A DNA stretch of 64,000 bases, taken from positions 2,294,001-2,358,000 of the forward strand of contig OZ244839.1 of NCBI GenBank assembly GCA_965220825.1. The letters run 5' to 3'. The stretch comes from G965220825 sp965220825. GTDB lineage: Bacteria; Pseudomonadota; Alphaproteobacteria; UBA828. Positions 37,601 through 45,537 of the stretch are shown one piece after another. The translations under genes were made by a program, and so were the position numbers. Each line of letters opens with the position of its first letter. Position 1 is the stretch's first letter. The notes under the pieces were generated by a model. That model ran no database searches. It was not told the origin of the DNA and worked only from the letters and a program-made list of their open reading frames with translations.

Positions 37601-39219
37601 GGGTTCGTGACCTGCGCGAACATCTGGCGGAAATAGTGATGGAGGCCCCGGTAATGGCCGGAGAGCACGGCGAGCGGCGTGTCGTCGCCCATGGAACCCA
37701 CGGGCTCCTTGCCGTCCTCCGCCATGGGGTGGAGCACCATCTCGAGCTCCTCCATGGAGTAGCCCACCATGCGCTGGCGGCGGCGCAGCTCGTTGCGGGC
37801 GAACATGCGGGGCGCGAGGCTGCCGGCGACGAGCGCGGAGGCATCCACCACGTCGGCCGTCCAGGCGGCGTAGGGCTTCGCGGCGCTGAGCGCGTCCTTG
37901 AGTTCCCGGTCCCGGTGGAGGCGGCCTTCGGCGAGTTCCACGGCGATCATCTGGCCGGGGCCCAGTCGCCCGTTCTCCACGATGTCGTCCGGCGAGAGCG
38001 GCACCATGCCGGTCTCCGAGCCCACCACCAGCATGCCGCTCTCGGTGACGCTGTAGCGCATGGGCCGGAGCCCGTTGCGGTCCATCCCGGCGAGGATCCA
38101 GGTACCGTCGGTGGCGGCCACCGCGGCCGGGCCGTCCCAGGGCTCCATCATGCAGTTGCAGTAGCTGTAGAAGGCGCGGTGCGCCGCCGGCATGGCGGGT
38201 TTGCGGGACCAGGCGTCGGGGATCAGCATGCTGTGGACGGCGGGCAGCGGGCGGCCTGCGCGTACCAGCGCCTCCAGCACCGCATCCAGCGCCATGGAAT
38301 CGGAGGCGCCGGGCGCGATGAGCGGGAACAGCTCGTTGTTGTGGGAGCCGAAGACGCGGCTCGCCGCCCGCGTTTCGTGGCTCGCCATCCAGTTCTTGTT
38401 GCCGCGGATCGTGTTGATCTCGCCGTTGTGCGCCACCATGCGGAAGGGCTGGGCGAGCTGCCAGGTGGAGAAGGTGTTGGTCGAATAGCGCTGATGGAAG
38501 ATGGCGAACCGGGAGACGAAGCGCTCGTCCAGCAGATCCGGATAGAAGGCGGTGAGCTGCTCCGCCAGGAACATGCCCTTGTAGATCAAGGAGCGGCAGG
38601 AGAGAGAGCAGATATAGAAGCCGGTGATGTGATGGGCGAGCACCTGCTTCTCGATGCGCCGGCGCACCACATAGAGATCGATCTCGAACTGGGCGTCGTC
38701 CACGCCCCGCTCGTTGGAGATCATGACCTGCTCGATCTCGGGGCGGACGGCATTGGCGTTCTCGCCGATCACCGACGAATCGATCGGCACCTGCCGCCAG
38801 CCATAGATGCCGTGGCCGAAGCCCAGCACCTCGGTCTCGACGATGCTGCGGCATGTGTCCTGGGCGCCGAGGTCCGTCTTGGGCATGAAGACCATGCCGA
38901 CGGCGAGCCGGCCCGCCCGGGTGCCGTGGCCGGTGTTCTCGATATGCTCCTTGAAGAAGTCCTGGGGGATCTCCACATGGATGCCGGCGCCGTCGCCCGT
39001 CTTGCCGTCGGCATCCACCGCGCCACGGTGCCAGACCGCCTTGAGCGCATCGATACCGGCCTGCACGACGTCGCGCCGCGCCTCTCCGTCGAGCGCCGCG
39101 ACGAAGCCGACGCCACAGGCATCGCGCTCGGCCTCCGGCAGATAGAGGCCGTCGCGCGCGAGCGCCCGGCGGGCTTCGGCGCCCGCTGCCTGTCCGCCGC
39201 CCGGCACCGCGCGATTCAC
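34660..39219 (-). CDS. gltB: Glutamate synthase (NADPH) large subunit
   Basis: Makes two glutamates from 2-oxoglutarate and glutamine with electrons from GltD. The GTG at 39219 overlaps the gltD stop (GTGA) and gives 1519 residues. Residues 1-34 form a propeptide cut to expose the class II glutaminase nucleophile Cys35 ([10 protein letters not shown]). The central and FMN synthase domains contain [20 protein letters not shown] and [14 protein letters not shown]. The 3Fe-4S cysteines are in [11 protein letters not shown], and a C-terminal Gly-rich beta-helix domain follows. The same frame stays open into gltD, but only as a shadow. Order is gltD then gltB, the reverse of E. coli. Confidence 0.96.
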   Translation of the reverse strand: [1519 protein letters not shown]

Positions 39220-40664
39220 GAGGCGAGCGCCCGGGCGGGCGCATCCGCCGCCGCGCCCTCCTGAATGTAGTCGTGAACGGCGCGGGCGGCGTCCCGCCCA
39301 TCCTTGATCGCCCAGACGACGAGGGACGCGCCGCGCACGATGTCGCCCACGGCGAAGACGCCGTCGAGGCTCGTCATCATGGTATCCCAGTCCACCAGCA
39401 CCGTGCCCCAGCGGGTGGTCTTGAGGTCCGGCGCATCGAACAGGGTCGGCAGGTCCTCCGGGTCGAAGCCGAGCGCCTTGATGAGCAGGTTCGCGGGCAC
39501 GGTGTAGCTGGAGCCGGAAATGGCCTGCGGCGTCTGCCGGCCGGAAGCGTCCGCCACGCCGAGATGGATGCGCGCGGCGCGCACGCCTTCCACCGTCTGC
39601 GTGCCGAGCACCGCCTCGGGCGCGGACAGCCAGACGAACTCCACGCCCTCCTCCTCGGCGTGGCTCACCTCCTGCATGGAGCCAGGCATGTTGGCCCGGT
39701 CCCGCCGGTAGAGGCAGCGCACCGAGCGCGCGCCCTGGCGCACGGCCGTGCGCACGCAATCCATGGCCGTGTCGCCGCCGCCCACCACGACCACGTCCCT
39801 GCCGCGGGCATCCAGCGTACCGTCGTCGAACGCCGGCACCGGATCGCCGAGCCCCTTGCGGTTGCTCGCCACCAGATAGGTCATCGCCTGGAAGATGTTG
39901 TCGAGACCGATACCGGGGATGCGGATATCGCGGGCCTTGTAGGCGCCGGTGGCCAGCACCACCGCGTCGTGATGCTCGCGCAGCGCGGCAAGGGAACGAT
40001 CCCGGCCGATCTCCACATTGAGGTGGATATGGACCCCGCCCTCCGCCAGCAGATCGACCCGCCGCTGGACGATGGACTTCTCCAGCTTGAAGTTCGGGAT
40101 GCCGTAGATCAGCAGCCCGCCGGCGCGGTCGTAACGGTCGTAGACATGCACCTGATAGCCGAGCCGGCGGAGTTCCTCCGCGGCGGTGAGACCCCCGGGC
40201 CCCGCGCCCACGATGCCGACGGACTGAGGCCGCTCCATGCGGGGACGCGGCGGCTTCACCCAGCCGTTCTCGAAGGCCGTATCGGTGATATGGCGCTCCA
40301 CCGCGCCGATGGTGACGGCCTCGAAGCCCCGCTCGATCACGCAATTGCCTTCGCAGAGCCTGTCCTGGGGGCAGATACGGCCGCATATCTCCGGCATGTT
40401 GTTGGTGGCCGCGGAGACCTCATAGGCCTCCTCGAGCCGGCCTTCCGCCGTCAGCATGAGCCAGTCGGGGATGTTGTTGGCGACCGGACAGTGAATCTGG
40501 CAGAAGGGTATCCCGCATTGGGAGCAGCGCGCCGCCTGGTCCGCCGCCGCCCGGATCCGGAAGCGCTCATACACCTCGCCCCAGTCGACGCGGCGCTGAG
40601 ACGCCGCGCGCTTGTCGGGCTTCTGCTGCGGCAAGGTCGTGAATTTCAACATGTTCGCGGTCAC
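39216..40664 (-). CDS. gltD: Glutamate synthase (NADPH) small subunit
   Basis: FAD/NADPH subunit passing electrons to GltB through 4Fe-4S clusters. I place the start at GTG 40664 because AAGAGGG lies six bases upstream and because the longer ATG (40694) falls inside the candidate -10 box. Motifs: cysteine cluster CSQCGIPFCQIHCP, second cluster CGRICPQDRLCEGNC, FAD motif VGIVGAGPGGLTAAEELRRL, NADPH motif VVVVGGGDTAMDCVRTAVRQ, and a C-terminal VFAVGDIVRGASLVVWAI. Length ~482. The 4-bp overlap with gltB suggests coupled 1:1 translation. Confidence 0.95.
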   Translation of the reverse strand: MTANMLKFTTLPQQKPDKRAASQRRVDWGEVYERFRIRAAADQAARCSQCGIPFCQIHCPVANNIPDWLMLTAEGRLEEAYEVSAATNNMPEICGRICPQDRLCEGNCVIERGFEAVTIGAVERHITDTAFENGWVKPPRPRMERPQSVGIVGAGPGGLTAAEELRRLGYQVHVYDRYDRAGGLLIYGIPNFKLEKSIVQRRVDLLAEGGVHIHLNVEIGRDRSLAALREHHDAVVLATGAYKARDIRIPGIGLDNIFQAMTYLVASNRKGLGDPVPAFDDGTLDARGRDVVVVGGGDTAMDCVRTAVRQGARSVRCLYRRDRANMPGSMQEVSHAEEEGVEFVWLSAPEAVLGTQTVEGVRAARIHLGVADASGRQTPQAISGSSYTVPANLLIKALGFDPEDLPTLFDAPDLKTTRWGTVLVDWDTMMTSLDGVFAVGDIVRGASLVVWAIKDGRDAARAVHDYIQEGAAADAPARALAS

Positions 40665-40689
40665 GGTGTGCCCTCTTGTTGCAGCGCCT

Positions 40690-40718
40690 ATCATAGCCCG
40701 TCACGGGCTCCGGGCCAA
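40690..40718 (-). promoter_or_regulatory. Candidate sigma-70 promoter of gltD-gltB
   Basis: On the - strand TTGGCC (40718-40713), a 17-base spacer, then TATGAT (40695-40690). The predicted transcript begins near 40683, leaving a short leader containing AAGAGGG before the GTG start at 40664. The -10 match is good and the -35 is TTG-only. Confidence 0.42.
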
Positions 40719-41021
40719 GCCCGCGCGTGCCAATTATATCACTACTGCTGATTTATTGACGCGGAAACGACCATGGACGGCCCGCTGCCGCTGCCCGCTG
40801 CCGTCTTGAAAACGCCATAATATATCCGAATCGGATGCATAGGGGCGGCGGTGACACGCCCCTGTAAGCGCCTCGCCATGCCCTCCTACAGCGCGGATCG
40901 GCCCCTCGGGCTCCCGGAGCGGCGCGCGCCGGAAAGCCAACAAGGCGAATTGCGCGTCCAAACGATGGTATAAGCTGGGGCCCGCCCCGCCCGGCTACGA
41001 GTCCACGCAGGCCCTTCGACC
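40719..41021. other. 303-bp divergent intergenic region gltD/uppP with a 13-bp palindrome
   Basis: No gene is supported. It contains the most A/T-rich patches of this neighbourhood (40730-40755 and 40815-40835) and the perfect palindrome ATCCGAATCGGAT at 40824-40836, a possible operator. No sigma-54-type TGGCAC/TTGC pair is seen. It must hold the uppP promoter, which I could not place. Confidence 0.35.
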
Positions 41022-41819
41022 GTGCCAGTCCTCCATATTGCCGTCATCGCGGCCATTCAGGGAATCACCGAGTTTCTGCCGGTGAGCTCGTCGGGGCATC
41101 TCGTGCTGCTGCCGGCGCTCGCCGGTTGGCCGGACCAGGGGCTGGTGATCGACATCGCGGCCCATGTGGGGACCCTCGCGGCGGTAATGGTCTATTTCTG
41201 GCGCGATATCGGGCGCATCGCCCTCGGCATTCTGGGCGTCGGGGCCGGGCGGGCCGAGGGCCGGCGGCTCGGGAGCCATCTCGCGGTCTCCGCCCTTCCC
41301 GTACTCGGCGCGGGTGCCGCACTCGCCCTGCTGGCGCCGGACTTCTTCCGCGACCCCGCGATCATCGCATGGACCATGCTGGGCTTCGGTCTTCTGCTCT
41401 ACGGCGCCGACCGCCTCGGCATGACCATTCGACGGCTGGAGCATATGAGCACGGGGCATGCCTTCGCCATCGGCCTCGCCCAGACCCTCGCCCTGATCCC
41501 GGGGACCAGCCGGGCCGGCATAACCATGACGGCCGCGCGGGCGCTGGGTTACGAGCGCGCCGCCGCCGCGCGCTTCTCCATGCTGATGTCGATTCCCGTC
41601 ATCGCGGCCAGCGCGGGCGCCGCCGGGCGGGAGATCGCGCGGCGCGGCGATGTCGTCATCGCGGCGGACGCGGCGCTCGCCGCCGGGCTTTCCTTCGCCG
41701 CCGCACTGGTGGCCATCGCCGGCCTGCTCGCACTGCTGCGCCGTGTGAGCTTCACGCCCTTCGTGATTTACCGCGTGCTTCTCGGTGCGGGCCTGCTCGC
41801 CTGGATCTACGGAGTCTGA
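41022..41819 (+). CDS. uppP: Undecaprenyl-diphosphatase
   Basis: Integral membrane phosphatase recycling undecaprenyl diphosphate to the monophosphate carrier; overexpression gives bacitracin resistance. It starts with GTG. The two catalytic loops are intact: AAIQGITEFLPVSSSGHL (about residues 10-27) and LIPGTSRAGITMTAARALG (about 158-176). Multiple hydrophobic helices; 265 residues is normal. It stands alone between the gltDB promoter region and a tRNA gene, functionally related to uppS at 4791. Confidence 0.95.
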   Translation: MPVLHIAVIAAIQGITEFLPVSSSGHLVLLPALAGWPDQGLVIDIAAHVGTLAAVMVYFWRDIGRIALGILGVGAGRAEGRRLGSHLAVSALPVLGAGAALALLAPDFFRDPAIIAWTMLGFGLLLYGADRLGMTIRRLEHMSTGHAFAIGLAQTLALIPGTSRAGITMTAARALGYERAAAARFSMLMSIPVIAASAGAAGREIARRGDVVIAADAALAAGLSFAAALVAIAGLLALLRRVSFTPFVIYRVLLGAGLLAWIYGV

Positions 41820-41845
41820 CGGTGCGGAGCGCGCCCGGAGGCCGG

Positions 41846-41919
41846 TGGGCCCGGCAGGACTCGAACCTGCAACAACGCCGTTATGAGCGGCGGGTTCTAA
41901 CCAATTGAACTACGGGCCC
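41846..41919 (-). tRNA. tRNA with CAU anticodon (tRNA-Ile2 or elongator tRNA-Met)
   Basis: A complete 74-nt cloverleaf on the - strand: acceptor GGGCCCG/CGGGCCC, D-stem GTTC/GAAC, anticodon stem CGCCG/CGGCG with loop CTCATAA, 5-nt variable loop, T-stem GCAGG/CCTGC with loop TTCGAGT, discriminator A. The 3' CCA is not encoded (ACCG follows), so CCA must be added by nucleotidyltransferase. The GGGCC acceptor end resembles tRNA-Ile2, whose C34 is converted to lysidine by TilS, more than typical elongator Met, but the choice is not certain. Confidence 0.93.
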
Positions 41920-41990
41920 GGCCTTTTCGCCCACGCCGCCATCCTCGGACCGAACGCCGGTGCGCGCAATGGTGAATCCGCACGCCGCCC

Positions 41991-42680
41991 TCAGCCGGAG
42001 GCGAGGCCGGCCAGGCGGGCGAGAACGTCGTCGGTCTCCGTCACGTCGGCCGAGCAGCGGTCCATGTCGAACAGGTTGATGGCATGGGATATGGGAATCC
42101 GGTCGAACACCGCGTCCGCCGGCACCACGGCGCGGAAATTGTAGGAAAAGGCGTCGAACACGGTGGCGCGGACGCAGTTGCAGGTGGCGCCCCCGGTAAC
42201 GATCAGCGTGTCCACCGCGCGGTCGATCAGATAGGGCAGGAGCGGCGTGCCGAGGAAGGAGCTGGGCTTCTTCTTGGTGAAGACGAGGTCGCCCGGCCGC
42301 GGCGCGACATCCGCGACGATGGCGGCGCCGTGGGTGCCCTCGAAATAGACGTTCTCTCCCTGCTCCGCGCCGATCTTGGCATCGAACAGCCCCGCATCAC
42401 CCGCCGTCCGGTCGATGGCGAAGCGCGTATAGACCACGGGCGCGGCCGCCGCCCGCGCCGCCTCCAGGATGCGCCCGATCTGCGCCACCGCCGCCCAGCC
42501 GGCGGCACAGGCGTAAGGATAGGCCGCCGGGTCGCCGCCCTCGCGCGCACCCACCATATAGTTCTGCACGTCGATGACGATGACGGCGGGCCGCCGCCCG
42601 AAGCCCACGCGCCGCGCCCAGCGGCCGCGCGCGATGGTCGCCCTGTCGGCATCGCTCAGATAGCGCTCCCAGTCCTTCAC
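41991..42680 (-). CDS. Isochorismatase-family cysteine amidohydrolase, in putrescine-transporter operon
   Basis: 229 residues, GTG start at 42680 overlapping the permease stop (GTGA). Catalytic residues: Asp37 (VIVIDVQNYM), Lys136 (FTKKKPSSFLG) and Cys169 (GGATCNCVRATVFD). It is clearly related to the enzyme at 27335, sharing PGD/E-(L/I)V, the KxxPSxF block, CVRA(S/T)V(L/F)DA and NLFDM. The family hydrolyses carbamoyl or amide bonds. As the last gene of a potFGHI-type operon it may process an imported N-carbamoyl amine such as N-carbamoylputrescine (inference only). Confidence 0.87.
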   Translation of the reverse strand: MKDWERYLSDADRATIARGRWARRVGFGRRPAVIVIDVQNYMVGAREGGDPAAYPYACAAGWAAVAQIGRILEAARAAAAPVVYTRFAIDRTAGDAGLFDAKIGAEQGENVYFEGTHGAAIVADVAPRPGDLVFTKKKPSSFLGTPLLPYLIDRAVDTLIVTGGATCNCVRATVFDAFSYNFRAVVPADAVFDRIPISHAINLFDMDRCSADVTETDDVLARLAGLASG

Positions 42681-43492
42681 GACCCGGCCTCCCCGGCTTG
42701 CGCTTCCCGCAACGTCGCCGCGCGTTTGTTGACGATACTCGCCACGATGACGCCGAGGGTAACGAGCCCCACCAGGATGGTCGAGACCGCGTTTATCTCC
42801 GGCGTCACGCCGAGGCGCACCTGGGAATAGATTTTCATGGGAAGGGTGGTGGAGCCCGGGCCGCTCGCGAAGGACGCCACCACCAGATCGTCCAGCGAGA
42901 GCGTGAATGCGAGCAGCCAGCCCGCCGCCAATGCAGGGCCGATGAGCGGGAGCGTCACCGCGAAGAAGGCCTTGACGGGTGGCGCGCCCAGGTCCATGGC
43001 GGCCTCCTCCAGGGAGCGGTCGAGGGTGAGCAGGCGCGACTGGACCACCACCGCCACATAGGCCATGGAGAAGGTGGCGTGGGCGACCGTCACGGTCCAG
43101 TAGCCGCGCGCCCAGGAGAGCGTGACGAACAGCAGCAGCATGGCGAGGCCGATAATGACCTCGGGCATCACCAGCGGCGCATAGACCAGCCCCGAGAAGA
43201 GCGTGCGCCCGGGAAAGCGCCCGAGCCGCGTCAGCGCGAGGCCCGCGAGAGTGCCGAGGACCAGCGCCACGGTCGAGGACGCGAAGGCAACCTTGAGGGT
43301 CATCCAGGCGGCGTCCAGCAGAAGCCTGTTCTCCGCCAGCGCCGCATACCACTTGGTGGAGAACCCGCCCCAGACCGTGACCAGCTTGGATTCGTTGAAG
43401 GAATAGACGATCAGCAGAAGGATGGGCAGGTAGAGGAAGGCGAAGCCCAGCGTGAGCGCCGCGAGGTTGACCGTGCTCAAGCCGCGACTCAT
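42677..43492 (-). CDS. potI: Putrescine ABC transporter permease PotI-like
   Basis: 271-residue inner-membrane subunit with six hydrophobic segments and EAA loop EEAAMDLGAPPVKAFFAVTL. Order (binding protein, ATPase, permease, permease) is the same as E. coli potFGHI, making this PotI. It overlaps the upstream permease and the downstream hydrolase by 4 bp each. The C-terminal EAQAGEAGS is not conserved. Confidence 0.9.
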   Translation of the reverse strand: MSRGLSTVNLAALTLGFAFLYLPILLLIVYSFNESKLVTVWGGFSTKWYAALAENRLLLDAAWMTLKVAFASSTVALVLGTLAGLALTRLGRFPGRTLFSGLVYAPLVMPEVIIGLAMLLLFVTLSWARGYWTVTVAHATFSMAYVAVVVQSRLLTLDRSLEEAAMDLGAPPVKAFFAVTLPLIGPALAAGWLLAFTLSLDDLVVASFASGPGSTTLPMKIYSQVRLGVTPEINAVSTILVGLVTLGVIVASIVNKRAATLREAQAGEAGS

Positions 43493-44382
43493 CGGCCCGC
43501 TTCCTCCTCACGACGCGCTTGCTGATGGCGCTGGAACAGCACGATGGGAATGGTGAGCACCAGAAGCAGGATCACGGCGACGGCGGAGGCCACCGGCCAG
43601 TCCCGGTTGCTGAAGAACTCGGTCCAGAGCGTGCGGCCGATCATCAGGGTGCCGGAGCCGCCCAAGAGATCCGGGATCACGAACTCGCCCACCGCCGGGA
43701 TGAAGACCAGAAAGCATCCGGCCACGATGCCAGGCGCCGCGAGCGGCACGGTGATGCGCCAGAAAGCGGCGCTCGGGCGGCAACCCAGATCCGCCGCCGC
43801 CTCGATCAACGACCGGTCCATTCGCGCCAGCGTCGCGTAGATCGGCAGGATCATGAACGGCAGATAGGAATAGACGATGCCGAGATGGACCGCGATATCC
43901 GTGTTCAGGATAGTAAGCGGCTCGTCGATGACGCCAAGCCAGCGCAGGAAGCCGTTCAACAGCCCCTTGCTCTTGAGGATGCCGATCCAGGCATAGACCT
44001 TGATCAGAAAGGATGTCCAGAAGGGCAGGATCACCGCCATTACCAGCGGCCCCTGCCAGGCGGGCCGCGCACGAGCGATGGCGTAGGCGATGGGGAGGCC
44101 CGCCGCGAGCGTCAGCGCCGTGCTTATCGCCGCGATCCTGAGGCTGTTGGCGTAGGCCCGGATATAGAGGTCGTCCTCAAGGAGGAGCCGGTAGTTGTCG
44201 CCGACGGCAAGGAACTCGAAGGAGCCGCCGGCGAGCGAAAACAGCGGCGTATAGGGCGGGACGGCGACCGTCACCTCGGCAACGCTGATCTTGAGGATGA
44301 TGGCGAACGGAACCAGGAAGAAGAGCAGGAGCCACAGATAGGGCCCCGCGACCAGGGCGGCGCGGCCGCGCCGCACAGTCAT
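43489..44382 (-). CDS. potH: Putrescine ABC transporter permease PotH-like
   Basis: 297-residue inner-membrane subunit. N-terminal cytoplasmic segment then six hydrophobic helices; EAA loop IEAAADLGCRPSAAFWRITV followed by PLAAPG. It overlaps the ATPase gene by 4 bp upstream and PotI by 4 bp downstream. With PotI it forms the membrane channel for the polyamine delivered by the PotF-like protein. Confidence 0.9.
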   Translation of the reverse strand: MTVRRGRAALVAGPYLWLLLFFLVPFAIILKISVAEVTVAVPPYTPLFSLAGGSFEFLAVGDNYRLLLEDDLYIRAYANSLRIAAISTALTLAAGLPIAYAIARARPAWQGPLVMAVILPFWTSFLIKVYAWIGILKSKGLLNGFLRWLGVIDEPLTILNTDIAVHLGIVYSYLPFMILPIYATLARMDRSLIEAAADLGCRPSAAFWRITVPLAAPGIVAGCFLVFIPAVGEFVIPDLLGGSGTLMIGRTLWTEFFSNRDWPVASAVAVILLLVLTIPIVLFQRHQQARREEEAGR

Positions 44383-45515
44383 GTCTGCAGCAGGATGCTC
44401 GCCTCGACGGGCCAGGAGAGGTGGACCCGCGCGCCCACCGCGACGGCCGCGCCGTCCGCCCGGAGACGGTTGGTGCGCGTCGAGATCACCTCCCGGCCGC
44501 TGTCGAGACGGATACGGTAGGTGGAGGTGCTGCCCAGATAGGCGATCTCCGCCACCACGCCCGCGACCGCGTTCGCACGCCCGGCGGGCGGTGGGCGCGG
44601 CGCGATTTCGATCTTCTCGGGACGCACCGCGACGGAGACGGCCGCGCCTTCCGGCGGGCGCTCACCGTTCGCCGGCGCGGCAAGGCTCAGAGCCGCATCC
44701 GCGAGTTCGACCTCCACCCCGTCACGGCCGTTGCGCCGCGCGCGGCCCTCGAAAATGTTCACATTGCCTATGAACTCCGCCACATAGCGCGAGCGCGGCG
44801 CCTCGTAGAGATCGGCCGGCCGATCCACCTGGGCGATGCGACCCTTCTCCATCACGGCGATACGGTCCGCCACCGTCATCGCCTCGTCCTGGTCGTGGGT
44901 CACGATCACGAAGGTGGTGCCGACGCGGCGCTGAATCGCCTTCAGTTCGAACTGGGTGCGCTCGCGAAGCTTCTTGTCGAGGGCGGCGAGCGGCTCGTCC
45001 AGCAGCAGCAGCTTGGGCCGCTTTACCAGGCTCCGCGCCAGCGCCACACGCTGGCGCTGCCCGCCGGAAAGCTGACGCGGCTTGCGCCCCGCCAGTGCGG
45101 AGAGCTCCACCAGTTCCAGCGCGTCGGCGACCCGGACCCGGATTTCGGCGCGCCTGACCCTGTCCTGCTTCAACCCGAAAGCCACGTTCTCCGCGACGGT
45201 CATATGCGGAAAGAGGGCGTAGGACTGGAACATCATATTGACCGGCCGCCGATAGGGCGGCAGGGCCGTGAGAGGGGCGCCGTCCAGCAGCACGCTGCCT
45301 TCGTCGGGCGTCTCGAAGCCCGCGAGCACGCGCAGCAGGGTGGTCTTGCCGCAACCCGACGCCCCGAGAAGGGCGAAGAACTCCCCGCGATCGATATCCA
45401 GCGAGACACGGTTCAGCGCGTCCACGCGGCCGAAGCGCTTGCTGAGCGCCGCGACCTGCAGATAGGCCGCGGCGCCCTCCCCGCTGTCGGGAACCGGCCG
45501 TCCGACCCGGCTCAC
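44379..45515 (-). CDS. potG: Putrescine ABC transporter ATP-binding protein PotG-like
   Basis: 378 residues. Walker A GASGCGKTT, Q-loop FQSYALFPHMTV, signature LSGGQRQRVALARSL, Walker B LLLLDEPLAALD, switch VTHDQDEAM, and a C-terminal TOBE domain (VAVRPEKIEIAPR). Full polyamine-type ATPase, distinct from the one at 17199, which has CSGGE in place of LSGGQ. It follows the PotF-like gene by 22 bp. Confidence 0.93.
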   Translation of the reverse strand: MSRVGRPVPDSGEGAAAYLQVAALSKRFGRVDALNRVSLDIDRGEFFALLGASGCGKTTLLRVLAGFETPDEGSVLLDGAPLTALPPYRRPVNMMFQSYALFPHMTVAENVAFGLKQDRVRRAEIRVRVADALELVELSALAGRKPRQLSGGQRQRVALARSLVKRPKLLLLDEPLAALDKKLRERTQFELKAIQRRVGTTFVIVTHDQDEAMTVADRIAVMEKGRIAQVDRPADLYEAPRSRYVAEFIGNVNIFEGRARRNGRDGVEVELADAALSLAAPANGERPPEGAAVSVAVRPEKIEIAPRPPPAGRANAVAGVVAEIAYLGSTSTYRIRLDSGREVISTRTNRLRADGAAVAVGARVHLSWPVEASILLQT

Positions 45516-45537
45516 GCGGCCGCGCCCGTCTCTGCGG

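Noticed and set aside
34618..39264. 1548-codon open frame antisense to gltB
   Set aside because: High GC content keeps antisense frames open; the opposite strand encodes a complete, motif-rich GltB and this frame has no recognisable domain.
39220..40386. Upstream extension of the gltB frame into gltD
   Set aside because: Shadow of gltD; the propeptide and Cys35 position fit the GTG at 39219.
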